A stretch of DNA of 64,000 nucleotides. It comes from Endozoicomonas sp. NE40 (GTDB taxonomy: Bacteria > Pseudomonadota > Gammaproteobacteria > Pseudomonadales > Endozoicomonadaceae). Of the stretch, positions 35,882 to 45,339 are shown piece after piece. The position numbers were made by a program, and so were the translations under genes. The stretch covers positions 651,501 to 715,500 of the forward strand of contig NZ_JBEWTB010000002.1 of NCBI RefSeq assembly GCF_040549045.1, written 5' to 3'. The notes under the pieces were generated by a model, which saw only the letters and a program-made list of their open reading frames with translations, had not been told where the DNA came from and searched no databases. Position 1 is the first letter of the stretch. Every line of letters starts with the position of its first letter.

Positions 35882-36419
35882 GCGTGCTATTTTTTTGTTT
35901 CGTAATTGATTCTTTTTTCGTGATAAAAACTGTATTTGATTCTATATCTTTATTTACGAAGCTCATTGCTCCTAGCGTAACATTATCACCAATTTCAATA
36001 CCGTCACCAATTATACAAGTATTTGCTCCGATATTTACATCATCGCCAATTACAACACCTTCTGAATTGGCATCATCTATTGTTCCAATTGTTGTGTTTT
36101 GACGTATTTCACAATTTTTACCAATTTTTGTTTTAGGATTAATAACTATTCCTGATAAATGTCCAATACGAAAGCCAATATCTATGCTACTTTCCCTATG
36201 AATATCACAACAATACTTAAATTTTATTCTTTTATTGATTTTTTTAGAAAGTTTTTCTGCTAAAAAATTATTTTTCCGGTATAGAACGTATGCAGCACGA
36301 TACCAAAATATATAATTGGCCTCTCTGCTATTCTGTATTCTCTTTAAAACTTTTTTCCAAGAAAATTTATCTTTTGGTTTTAATACTTCATAGATTAAGT
36401 ACTCTTTAAAAGTATACAT
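35811..36419 (-). CDS. serine-O-acetyltransferase-like protein, copy 4 of 5
   Basis: Same cassette as copy 1, with Lys in RIKFKYC as in copy 2 but Val in WKKVLKRIQ as in copies 1, 3 and 5. It is the left member of a direct tandem with copy 5. Reads through its attC. Confidence 0.85.
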   Translation of the reverse strand: MYTFKEYLIYEVLKPKDKFSWKKVLKRIQNSREANYIFWYRAAYVLYRKNNFLAEKLSKKINKRIKFKYCCDIHRESSIDIGFRIGHLSGIVINPKTKIGKNCEIRQNTTIGTIDDANSEGVVIGDDVNIGANTCIIGDGIEIGDNVTLGAMSFVNKDIESNTVFITKKESITKQKNSTHITNGSSSFRASPSTRRRRRRRG

Positions 36420-36453
36420 CTTCATTACTCTTAAATTGATGCTTTGTAGAAGC

Positions 36454-36538
36454 ACATAACGCCTGGTTCAGCCGCGCCGCCGACGGCGGCGTCGGGTGGA
36501 GGGCGAAGCCCGGAACGAACTGGAACCATTTGTTATGT
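36454..36538 (-). repeat. attC site
   Basis: 85 bp long-stem main type, ACATAAC / GTTATGT. Belongs to acetyltransferase copy 5. Confidence 0.95.
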
Positions 36539-37076
36539 GCGTGCTATTTTTTTGTTTCGTAATTGATTCTTTTTTCGTGATAAAAACTGTATTTGATTCT
36601 ATATCTTTATTTACGAAGCTCATTGCTCCTAGCGTAACATTATCACCAATTTCAATACCGTCACCAATTATACAAGTATTTGCTCCGATATTTACATCAT
36701 CGCCAATTACAACACCTTCTGAATTGGCATCATCTATTGTTCCAATTGTTGTGTTTTGACGTATTTCACAATTTTTACCAATTTTTGTTTTAGGATTAAT
36801 AACTATTCCTGATAAATGTCCAATACGAAAGCCAATATCTATGCTACTTTCCCTATGAATATCACAACAATACTTAAATCTTATTCTTTTATTGATTTTT
36901 TTAGAAAGTTTTTCTGCTAAAAAATTATTTTTCCGGTATAGAACGTATGCAGCACGATACCAAAATATATAATTGGCCTCTCTGCTATTCTGTATTCTCT
37001 TTAAAACTTTTTTCCAAGAAAATTTATCTTTTGGTTTTAATACTTCATAGATTAAATACTCTTTAAAAGTATACAT
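36468..37076 (-). CDS. serine-O-acetyltransferase-like protein, copy 5 of 5
   Basis: Protein as copies 1 and 3. The tandem with copy 4 fits successive insertion or slippage/recombination between attC sites. Reads through its attC. Confidence 0.85.
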   Translation of the reverse strand: MYTFKEYLIYEVLKPKDKFSWKKVLKRIQNSREANYIFWYRAAYVLYRKNNFLAEKLSKKINKRIRFKYCCDIHRESSIDIGFRIGHLSGIVINPKTKIGKNCEIRQNTTIGTIDDANSEGVVIGDDVNIGANTCIIGDGIEIGDNVTLGAMSFVNKDIESNTVFITKKESITKQKNSTHITNGSSSFRASPSTRRRRRRRG

Positions 37077-37110
37077 CTTCATTACTCTTAAATTGATGCT
37101 TTGTAGAAGC

Positions 37111-37193
37111 ACATAACGCCTGGTTCAGCCGCCGCCGAAGGCGGTCGGGTGGAGGGGCGAAGCCCCGGAACGAACTGGAACCATTTGTTATGT
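37111..37193 (-). repeat. attC site
   Basis: 83 bp main type, ACATAAC / GTTATGT. Belongs to family A copy 9. Confidence 0.95.
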
Positions 37194-37647
37194 GCCGTTG
37201 CTTTGTTTGAACTCTTTGCTGGGCAAACCCTTGAACTCACTCCGGACTGCTACCCGCTAAACTCGGTGTTGCTGAAAACGCAGAAGCCAAAAACTCTGGG
37301 CTGGCGTTGCACGAACACCCAAGCCTGATTGCCAGCATGGCACTGAACTAACCCTTGCAAGGCGCACCAAACTATAAGCTGCCATTCCAAGCGGTAAAGA
37401 CTCGGAAGCTGCGGCCAGCTTGAATGAACTGGCAAAATAATCGAAGCTTTGTGCTGGCGTGCCCCCCTGCCGCTACCATGCACAGAAACCTCTTGGCAGC
37501 AGGAAAGAGAACTGAACTTTATGCTGGCATTGCACGACACTGATTATTGTTGGGTAAAATCTATTTCGCCAGCTTGGGAAAAGCTATCAAACCCCAAACA
37601 ACAACGGCTCTTAACTACACGACAGAAATGACCAAGTTTCTAAAGGC
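37194..37647 (-). repeat. Non-coding cassette, family A copy 9
   Basis: 454 bp. Practically identical to copy 12 (39827-40280), sharing private variants such as AAAGACTCGGAAG and ATAATCGAAGC. Confidence 0.87.
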
Positions 37648-37730
37648 ACATAACGCCTGGTTCAGCCGCCGCCGAAGGCGGTCGGGTGGAGGGGCGCAGC
37701 CCCGGAACGAACTGGAACCATTTGTTATGT
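37648..37730 (-). repeat. attC site
   Basis: 83 bp main type, ACATAAC / GTTATGT. Belongs to family A copy 10. Confidence 0.95.
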
Positions 37731-38184
37731 GCCGTTGCTTTGTTTGAACTCTTTACTGGGCAGACCCTTGAACTCACTCCGGACTGCTACCCGCTAAACT
37801 CGGTAGTGCCGAAAACGCAGAAGCCAAAAACTCTGGGCTGGCGTTGCACGAACACCCAAACCAGATTGCCAGCATGGCACTGAACTACCCCTTGCAAGGC
37901 GCACCAAACTATAAGCTGCCAATCCAAGCGGTAAACACTCAGAAGCTGCGGCCAGCATGTATGAACTCGCAAAATAATCAAAGCTTTGTGCTGGCGTGTC
38001 CCCCTGCCGCTACCATGCACAGAAACCTCTTGGCAGCAGGTAAGAGAACTGAACTTTATGCTGGCATTGCACGACACTGATTATTGTTGGGTAGAATCTA
38101 TTTCGCCAGCTTGAGAAAGACTTCCAGACCCCAACCAACAACAGCAATTAACTACACGACAGAAATGACCAAGTTTCTAAAGGC
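37731..38184 (-). repeat. Non-coding cassette, family A copy 10
   Basis: 454 bp. Belongs with copies 14, 17 and 19 in a subgroup with GGCCAGCATGTATGAACTCG. Confidence 0.85.
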
Positions 38185-38267
38185 ACATAACGCCTGGTTC
38201 AGCCGCCGCCGAAGGCGGTCGGGTGGAGGGGCGAAGCCCCGGAACGAACTGGAACCATTTGTTAGGC
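38185..38267 (-). repeat. attC site
   Basis: 83 bp main type, ACATAAC / GTTAGGC. Belongs to CoiA-like cassette 2. Confidence 0.95.
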
Positions 38268-38274
38268 TTCCTCT

Positions 38275-39186
38275 CTACATTGCTGGTTTAGTTGAGACGG
38301 TTTCGCTGCACTTTGGACATGTAACCTCAGAGCGAAAAACAATTATACGCTCTGGTGCATAAAGCCAAACATGTGAACACATGTCACATCTGAGCCAACA
38401 AGAACTGTAAACGCCTGATTCGGTTTGTTTCTGTGGTTTCTTTTCTCTAGTGATGACAACTTGTTTCTGAGCTGCTTGTTGCTTTGCTTGCTTTCTTCTT
38501 TGGCGAATTTGAGAATTTATTGTTTCTAATTTTGATTTCAACCGATATCGAAGCATTTTTTCTGTAGCTTCTTGCTCTGGTTGATTTATCCACTTTTTAT
38601 GTTTGTATTCAGAAATTATTATTTCTCTAAGCTCTTCTTTCGTTATTAGTGGATTGATTTTTGATAAATCAATTTCAACTGCCTGAATGCCAAGTTTTTT
38701 TATTTTATCTTTTTTCTCTAAACTGACAAAGTGACTTACAGCTATTTCTATTAATATTTGCTCGCCTTCGAAGAAACCTATAATGTCAGGTCTTATTTCA
38801 TCTATGTTTTTCTCAAGAACCACTGAGTCCATTTTCAATGAACCCTTGATATAAAGTATTTCTGATTCACTATGGCTATTACCATCGATATCTGTATCAG
38901 ACACTGACACTTTATATTCTGGCAAATTTACCTTACCTTCTTCTTCGAGAATTTGTTTTGCCATTAAGTGTATTGAAGTTTCATAACCTGAAATACACTC
39001 ATCTTTATTGCTTGGGTCATGTGAGAAGTGATGGACTCTACCGCTATAACCTTTTTTGGCTTGCAGTATTCCTTTGCATGCTGGACAAATGCTATTACAA
39101 GCAAGTCCAGAGTCAACCTCGCTGACACTAACAAGTTTCCCATTTTTTAAACCAAATGGGATTTTCAATCCTGATATATTTTCCAT
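38275..39186 (-). CDS. CoiA-like competence/nuclease-fold protein, copy 2 of 2
   Basis: Identical in protein sequence to the gene at 2775-3686, and its leader is the same up to the next attC. The two cassettes are 35 kb apart and have the same body, which points to recent copying within the array. Confidence 0.75.
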   Translation of the reverse strand: MENISGLKIPFGLKNGKLVSVSEVDSGLACNSICPACKGILQAKKGYSGRVHHFSHDPSNKDECISGYETSIHLMAKQILEEEGKVNLPEYKVSVSDTDIDGNSHSESEILYIKGSLKMDSVVLEKNIDEIRPDIIGFFEGEQILIEIAVSHFVSLEKKDKIKKLGIQAVEIDLSKINPLITKEELREIIISEYKHKKWINQPEQEATEKMLRYRLKSKLETINSQIRQRRKQAKQQAAQKQVVITREKKPQKQTESGVYSSCWLRCDMCSHVWLYAPERIIVFRSEVTCPKCSETVSTKPAM

Positions 39187-39205
39187 ACTGTCAATTTTTG
39201 TGGAA

Positions 39206-39288
39206 GCCTAACGCCTGGTTCAGCCGCCGCCGAAGGCGGTCGGGTGGAGGGGCGCAGCCCCGGAACGAACTGGAACCATTTGTTATGT
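39206..39288 (-). repeat. attC site
   Basis: 83 bp main type, GCCTAAC / GTTATGT. Belongs to family A copy 11. Confidence 0.95.
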
Positions 39289-39743
39289 GCCGTTGCTTTG
39301 TTTGAACTCTTGGCTGGGCAGACGCTTGAACTCACTCCGGACTGCTACCCGCTATACTCGGTGTTGCTGAAAACGCAAAAGCCAAAAACTCTGGGCTGGC
39401 GTTGCACGAACACCCAAGCCTGATTGCCAGCATGGCACTGAACTAACCCTTGCAAGGCGCACCAAACTATAAGCTGCCATTCCAAGCGGTAAGCACTCAG
39501 GAGCTGCGGCCAGCTTGAATGAACTCGCAAAATAATCAAAGCTTCGTGCTGGCGTGCCCCCCTGTCGCTACCATGCACAAAAACCTCTTGGCTGCAGGAA
39601 AGAGAACTGAACTTTATGCTGGCATTGCACGACACTGATTTTTGGTGGGTGAAAAGCTGGTTCGCCAGCTTGGGAAAGACTTTCAAACCCCAAACAACAA
39701 CAGCAATTAACTACACGACAGAAATGACCAAGTTTCTAAAGGC
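39289..39743 (-). repeat. Non-coding cassette, family A copy 11
   Basis: 455 bp. Differs from most copies in TTTTTGGTGGGTGAAAAGCTGG near 39640. Confidence 0.85.
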
Positions 39744-39826
39744 ACATAACGCCTGGTTCAGCCGCCGCCGAAGGCGGTCGGGTGGAGGGGCGAAGCCCCG
39801 GAACGAACTGGAACCATTTGTTATGT
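39744..39826 (-). repeat. attC site
   Basis: 83 bp main type, ACATAAC / GTTATGT. Belongs to family A copy 12. Confidence 0.95.
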
Positions 39827-40280
39827 GCCGTTGCTTTGTTTGAACTCTTTGCTGGGCAAACCCTTGAACTCACTCCGGACTGCTACCCGCTAAACTCGGT
39901 GTTGCTGAAAACGCAGAAGCCAAAAACTCTGGGCTGGCGTTGCACGAACACCCAAGCCTGATTGCCAGCATGGCACTGAACTAACCCTTGCAAGGCGCAC
40001 CAAACTATAAGCTGCCATTCCAAGCGGTAAAGACTCGGAAGCTGCGGCCAGCTTGAATGAACTGGCAAAATAATCGAAGCTTTGTGCTGGCGTGCCCCCC
40101 TGCCGCTACCATGCACAGAAACCTCTTGGCAGCAGGAAAGAGAACTGAACTTTATGCTGGCATTGCACGACACTGATTATTGTTGGGTAAAATCTATTTC
40201 GCCAGCTTGGGAAAAGCTATCAAACCCCAAACAACAACGGCTCTTAACTACACGACAGAAATGACCAAGTTTCTAAAGGC
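39827..40280 (-). repeat. Non-coding cassette, family A copy 12
   Basis: 454 bp, near-identical twin of copy 9. Confidence 0.87.
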
Positions 40281-40363
40281 ACATAACGCCTGGTTCAGCC
40301 GCCGCCGAAGGCGGTCGGGTGGAGGGGCGAAGCCCCGGAACGAACTGGAACCATTTGTTAGGT
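40281..40363 (-). repeat. attC site
   Basis: 83 bp main type, ACATAAC / GTTAGGT. Belongs to family B copy 8. Confidence 0.95.
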
Positions 40364-41003
40364 GCCCTCGCAACTCTGTTGTTAATTTTGAGCAACGTAC
40401 TTGAAATAGCTCCTCTCTCCGTTTGCTCAGAGCTTACCATCGTCCACTGCTGAGAAAGGCAGAGAAGTTAATATTGTACTCTGCACCGTTGAGAGCTTGT
40501 AGAAACCTGACCGTGGAACCGAACCAAAAACCATCAAACTGGCTTGAATCTCCTGCCAGCACCTGCTGAGAAGGTGACCAAGCAAATACTGGCGTTGTTT
40601 ATTACTTGATATTGGAAATCAGAGTTGCTCGCCAGAAACTCCAAACCAGCCCCAACCTTGAGAGAGGCTCTGTACTTGCAAAGTGGCAACCAACCAAAAG
40701 GTTGAGAGCCAGAAAAATCTCAACCGTGGAACGGAACCAAACCCAGAAATTTTCTGAAACTCTCCGATGAAACTGAGTCAATAAACTAAGAGGCTCGGTA
40801 CTTGCAAGGTGGCAACCAACCAAAAGGTTGAGAGCCAGAAAAATCTCATCCGTGGAACGGAACCAAACCCAGAAATTTGCTGGAACTCTCCGATAAAACT
40901 GAATCAATAAACTATCGACGTTTACAGAGCCAGCGGGTTTGCACAAAAACTCTCAGCAAAGACAAAGATTGAAGATGTGTACCCTTTGCACTGAACTCTT
41001 GGC
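40364..41003 (-). repeat. Non-coding cassette, family B copy 8
   Basis: 640 bp. Contains a duplicated unit of about 125 bp (AGGCTC starts at 40665 and 40791), the form shared with copies 9 and 10. Confidence 0.85.
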
Positions 41004-41064
41004 ACCTAACGCCTGGTTCAGGGGCGCCGCCGACGGCGGCGTCCCTTGGAACCATTTGTTATGG
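41004..41064 (-). repeat. attC site, very short
   Basis: 61 bp, ACCTAAC / GTTATGG. Keeps the R and L boxes and the GGCGCCGCCGACGGCGGCG stem but lacks the second arm (GGAGGGGCGCAGCCCC) and most of the central part. Belongs to the lipoprotein cassette on its right. Confidence 0.9.
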
Positions 41065-41087
41065 TTCGTCTATCGTTTTAGGAGAAC

Positions 41088-41696
41088 TTAATTAGGGTAG
41101 GATTCTAAAAGTTTTACATTACTACCAGATTTCGCGGCAGCAGTTTCTAGTGAAGCAATTATTCTAGGAATAAATTGACTACTATCTCCTACAACGGATT
41201 GTGCAAGGGTTCTACCAAGGTCTTCTGGAGAAAAGCCACCTGAAACAGAAGTAAAGTTGTAATAAACATTTACATGATGACCTTCAGAGTAAGGCATCAA
41301 ACAAACAAAAAATGTTGTATTTTCTGCACCTTGAAAATTTGCATTGGATGTAGCTGTGAATGTAGATCCTTCGCATTCTGGTACTTTCATTGAATTACCT
41401 TGTGCTGCCATTAATGTTCCCATGCTTGAGTTGGCAAACGGGTCAGTTAATGTGAAGCGTGCAGGTGTTTCAGGAAGAGGATGTGGTGGAATGCTGTTTG
41501 AAAATCTAACCTGATCAGCATTCTGCTGTAGAGCCGTTCTCAAATCTGCTGCGATAACACTGGAACCTACATCACCTGTAATATCGTAAATTCGATATCC
41601 TTCTGTAACTTCCCGTGTTGGAGTCATGCTTGCACATGCAGTTAATAGTGTGGATGCTGCCAATGCAAGAGCTACTTTTGATCCTTTATTAATCAT
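41088..41696 (-). CDS. predicted lipoprotein, 202 aa
   Basis: The lipobox LTAC gives mature Cys21 after a standard signal peptide (KVALALAASTLLTACAS). The mature part begins EVTEGYRIYDITGDV and contains two further Cys (VPECEG and FFVCLMPY) that could form a disulfide, in a beta-rich arrangement. No family recognised with certainty. Array sense, with about 190 bp upstream that may hold its own promoter. Confidence 0.8.
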   Translation of the reverse strand: MINKGSKVALALAASTLLTACASMTPTREVTEGYRIYDITGDVGSSVIAADLRTALQQNADQVRFSNSIPPHPLPETPARFTLTDPFANSSMGTLMAAQGNSMKVPECEGSTFTATSNANFQGAENTTFFVCLMPYSEGHHVNVYYNFTSVSGGFSPEDLGRTLAQSVVGDSSQFIPRIIASLETAAAKSGSNVKLLESYPN

Positions 41697-41886
41697 TTTA
41701 TGCTTACCCCCTAGATAGCATAACTTTTACAAAGTGATTTCGTAGGAATCTGTTATAAAGCCACAGACGTATAGATACTGTCAATCTTAAGTAATAGATA
41801 AAAACAATTGTATGCATTTTGTTCTTGCTTTTTGTGTATTTCTTAATCTATCCGTCTGATCTTTAACCTTGCTATTGGTAATAGAA

Positions 41887-41961
41887 CCATAACGCCTGGT
41901 TCAGCCGCCGCCGAAGGCGGTCGGGTGAGCGAAGCGAACGAACTGGAACCATTTGTTATGC
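41887..41961 (-). repeat. attC site, short-arm type
   Basis: 75 bp, CCATAAC / GTTATGC, with GAGCGAAGCGAACG. Its R box gives the phosphoesterase stop. Confidence 0.94.
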
Positions 41962-42702
41962 AGCCCTGCCCGATTTGAGTGAATAAGCCCAATCATTGCG
42001 ACTTCTTGCTTTCGCTGCATTAACTGCACTATTGAGTTCGTATGGTACTTTAATAAACTCAATGTTCCAGCCTTTAGAGCACTGTTCAATCATTGCGTAT
42101 GAAGCATGTGAACAATAATTTTGCATGCTATGCATTACTGGCTCTTCATCTTTGTATGCAGGCAAACCAACACTCCCTGGATTTACGACAAGCTGCTCAT
42201 TTGTAAGCTCAACAGCTCTTGGAATATGTGAATGACCACACAGGACAAGTTTTTCTGTTATGTTACTGAGAAAGTGCCTTATTTCAGATTCATTTCTGAC
42301 CTTCGGTATGCCAGATGATATATCCTCGACCATATACACCAGATCATTATCAGGGACTCCATGACACATGAAAATATCTTCTGGGAGAGATAATGTAGAA
42401 GGTAAAGACTTCATCCATACCAGAGCTTCATTTGGCAATTCTGCAAGTATGAACTGCATTGTAGGATTATCAGATATTTCCTCTGGTGTAGCCTCATAAA
42501 TTTGGCGATCTTGATTCCCCCTGATTGTAATCATTTCTTCGGATCGTAAAAGTTCATAAGTTTCTTTTGGTGCGAGAGGACCGTATAAGATATCACCAAG
42601 ATTTATGAACTTCTTTGCCCCTTTCTTTTTTGCATCTTTGATTACTGATTCTAATGCCCAGATATTGCTATGAATATCAGATAAAACTGCAATTTTACTC
42701 AT
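41956..42702 (-). CDS. calcineurin-like metallophosphoesterase
   Basis: 248 residues with all metal motifs of the family in order: SDIHSN (Asp9, His11), GDILYGP (Asp37), GNQDR (Asn63, with Gln for the usual His), MCHGVP, and CGHSHIPRAV followed by VNPGSVGLP. This pattern fits YfcE/MJ0936-type phosphodiesterases that act with two metal ions on small phosphoesters or nucleotides. The substrate is not predictable. The TAA stop is in the attC. Single gene, array sense. Confidence 0.9.
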   Translation of the reverse strand: MSKIAVLSDIHSNIWALESVIKDAKKKGAKKFINLGDILYGPLAPKETYELLRSEEMITIRGNQDRQIYEATPEEISDNPTMQFILAELPNEALVWMKSLPSTLSLPEDIFMCHGVPDNDLVYMVEDISSGIPKVRNESEIRHFLSNITEKLVLCGHSHIPRAVELTNEQLVVNPGSVGLPAYKDEEPVMHSMQNYCSHASYAMIEQCSKGWNIEFIKVPYELNSAVNAAKARSRNDWAYSLKSGRAA

Positions 42703-42724
42703 AATGTTTTTGTTTTGTATGGCT

Positions 42725-42807
42725 GCATAACGCCTGGTTCAGCCGCCGCCGAAGGCGGTCGGGTGGAGGGGCGAAGCCCCGGAACGAACTGGAACCATTT
42801 GTTAGGT
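42725..42807 (-). repeat. attC site
   Basis: 83 bp main type, GCATAAC / GTTAGGT. Belongs to family B copy 9. Confidence 0.95.
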
Positions 42808-43448
42808 GCCCTCGCAACTCTGTTGTTAATTTTGAGCAACGTACTCGAAATAGTTCCTCTCTCCATTTACTCAGAGCTTTCCACCATTCACTGCTAAGAA
42901 AGGCAGAGAAGTTAAGATTATACTCTGCACCGTTGAGAGCTTGTAGAAACCTGACCGTGGAACCGAACCAAAAACCATCAAACTGGTTTGAATCTCCTTC
43001 CAGCACCTGCTGAGAAGGTGACCAAGCCAATACTGGCGTTGTTTATTACTTGATATTGGAAATCAGAGTTGCTCGCCAGAAACTCCAAACCAGCCCCAAC
43101 CTTGAGAGACGCTCTGTACTTGCAAAGTGGCAACCAACCAAAAGGTTGAGAGCCAGAAAAATCTCAACCGTGGAACGGAACCAAACCCAGAAATTTTCTG
43201 AAACTCTCCGATGAAACTGAATCAATAAACTAAGAGGCTCTGTACTTGCAAGGTGGCAACCAACCAAAAGGTTGAGAGCCAGAAAAATCTCAACCGTGGA
43301 ACGGAACCAAACCCAGAAATTTGCTGGAACTCTCCGATAAAACTGAATCAATAAACTATCGACGTTTACAGAGCCAGCGGGTTTGCACAAAAAACTCTCA
43401 GCAAAGACAAAGATTGAAGATTTGTACCCTTTGCACTGAACTCTTGGC
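42808..43448 (-). repeat. Non-coding cassette, family B copy 9
   Basis: 641 bp, the 125-bp duplicated form. One A longer than copy 8 in GCACAAAAAACTC, a frame-changing difference. Confidence 0.85.
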
Positions 43449-43531
43449 ACCTAACGCCTGGTTCAGCCGCCGCCGAAGGCGGTCGGGTGGAGGGGCGCAG
43501 CCCCGGAACGAACTGGAACCATTTGTTATGT
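43449..43531 (-). repeat. attC site
   Basis: 83 bp main type, ACCTAAC / GTTATGT. Belongs to family A copy 13. Confidence 0.95.
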
Positions 43532-43987
43532 GCCGTTGCTTTGTTTGAACTCTTTGCTGGGCAGACCCTTGAACTCACTCCGTACTGCTACCTGCTAAAC
43601 TCGGTATTGCTGAAAACGAAGAAGCCAAAAACTCTGGGCTGGCGTTGCACGAACACCCAAGCCTGATTGCCAGCATGACACTGAACTAACCCTTGCAAGG
43701 CGCACCAAACTATAAGCTGCCATTCTAAACGGTAAACACTCCGAAGCTGCGGCCAGCTTGAATGAACTTGCAAAATAATCAAAGCTTTGTGCTGGCGTGC
43801 CCCCCCCTGCCGCTACCATGCACAGAAACCTCTTGGCAGCAGGAAAGAGAACTGAACTTTATGCTGGCATTGCACGACACTGATTATTGCTGGGTAAAAT
43901 CTATTTCGCCAGCTTGGGAAAGACTCACGAACCCCAACCAACAACAGCTCTTAACTACACGACAGAAATGACCAAGTTTCTAAAGGC
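43532..43987 (-). repeat. Non-coding cassette, family A copy 13
   Basis: 456 bp. The C run is two bases longer (GCCCCCCCCTG), which breaks the array-sense frame that is open in other copies. Confidence 0.85.
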
Positions 43988-44071
43988 ACATAACGCCTGG
44001 TTCAGCCGCCGCCGAAAGGCGGTCGGGTGGAGGGGCGCAGCCCCGGAACGAACTGGAACCATTTGTTATAT
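43988..44071 (-). repeat. attC site
   Basis: 84 bp main type with an extra A (CCGAAAGGCGG), ACATAAC / GTTATAT. Belongs to the second acetyltransferase type. Confidence 0.95.
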
Positions 44072-44076
44072 GGCCT

Positions 44077-44619
44077 TCAGTCACAATTCGCTAGCATTTT
44101 TTTGACAGCTCTCTTTTCTGTGTAAAATACTGTATTTGATTCGATGTCCTCATTCACAAAACTCATTGCTCCGATTGTTACATTATTCCCTATTCTTAAA
44201 CGATCACCTATTATACAACTATTGGCACCTATACTTACATTGTCTCCAATTATTATTTCTCTATCAACATCTTTATCAACTATTCCTATCGTAGTATTTT
44301 GTCTTACTATAAAATTTTTACCAATTTTAGCTACAGGGTTAATAACTATCCCAGACAGGTGAACTATATTCAAACCTATATCTATATTACATTCTCTATA
44401 TATATCGCAACAATACTTAAATCTAATTTTCCTATTGATCTTTTTTGATATTTTCTTAAGAAATGGATTATCTTTTCGATATAAAACATATGCTAACCGA
44501 TACCAAAAAATAAAATCAGCTTCCCTACTCCCTTTAATTTTTTTAAAAACTTTCTTCCAAGAAAAACACTCATCCGAATCTAATAATTCTTGAATTAGAT
44601 ATTCTTTAAAACTATACAT
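44077..44619 (-). CDS. serine-O-acetyltransferase-like protein, diverged relative
   Basis: 180 residues. Clearly homologous to the five-copy acetyltransferase (MYSFKEYLIQELL, FKYCCDIYREC, LSGIVINPVAKIGK, NTTIGIVDKD, IGAMSFVNEDIESNTVF) but diverged throughout. The SAT-like His is kept in VHLSGIVIN. Unlike the five copies it has its own TAG stop before the attC (…LANCD), so it has no attC-encoded tail. Confidence 0.86.
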   Translation of the reverse strand: MYSFKEYLIQELLDSDECFSWKKVFKKIKGSREADFIFWYRLAYVLYRKDNPFLKKISKKINRKIRFKYCCDIYRECNIDIGLNIVHLSGIVINPVAKIGKNFIVRQNTTIGIVDKDVDREIIIGDNVSIGANSCIIGDRLRIGNNVTIGAMSFVNEDIESNTVFYTEKRAVKKMLANCD

Positions 44620-44661
44620 CTCTAACTATCCAAAAGGTATATTACTATTTAATGTGTTGCC

Positions 44662-44736
44662 ATATAACGCCTGGTTCAGCCGCCGCCGAAGGCGGTCGGG
44701 TGAGCGAAGCGAACGAACTGGAACCATTTGTTAGCT
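44662..44736 (-). repeat. attC site, short-arm type
   Basis: 75 bp, ATATAAC / GTTAGCT. Belongs to family C copy 3. Confidence 0.94.
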
Positions 44737-45253
44737 GTTCCTTCCAAACTGTGAACTCTCGCATTTTTGCCCAACATTATTGACTCTGACCCCAGCCACA
44801 TACTCTGAACCCAAATGCTCGAAGTTACTCAGAACCTGAGTCTTTTTGCCCCAGAGACTGACTCTGCTGCCTATTCTGGCGTTGCACGAAGGAAAGAAAC
44901 TCTGAACCTGCTTGCCGCCCGTAAACTCAGAAGGTGATGCGAATGGAATGAGCCAAAAACTCCTAACCCAATTGGCGGCATTGCACGCTGGAAAAGGCAC
45001 TAAACCTGATCGCCAGATTGCACAGAACCAAAGAAGTCTTTTACTGATAAACGCTACCGCCTACCGGCAAAGATAAAACCTGCAGCACATTCCTTTGCGC
45101 ACATGTGACAGTCAGGATAAAAAATATACGACATTTACCACGTTCTAACTTTGCAAGTCAGAGAATACTGATTTTAAGTGGTGATTTCGAGGGATAAATG
45201 AAGTGGCAACAGCTTCTTATTTTCAGAAATGAAAGGCACCGAAGTTTAGGAAC
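44737..45253 (-). repeat. Non-coding cassette, family C copy 3
   Basis: 517 bp. One-base length differences from copies 1 and 2 (for example GTCAGGATAAAAAATATACG) argue against a coding role. Confidence 0.82.
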
Positions 45254-45336
45254 AGCTAACGCCTGGTTCAGCCGCCGCCGAAGGCGGTCGGGTGGAGGGG
45301 CGAAGCCCCGGAACGAACTGGAACCATTTGTTAAGT
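45254..45336 (-). repeat. attC site
   Basis: 83 bp main type, AGCTAAC / GTTAAGT. Belongs to the reverse-transcriptase cassette. Confidence 0.95.
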
Positions 45337-45339
45337 GGC

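Noticed and set aside
41004..41064. Short palindrome after family B copy 8 as a simple transcription terminator
   Set aside because: It has both R and L boxes in correct order and lies exactly at a cassette junction, so it is a shortened attC.
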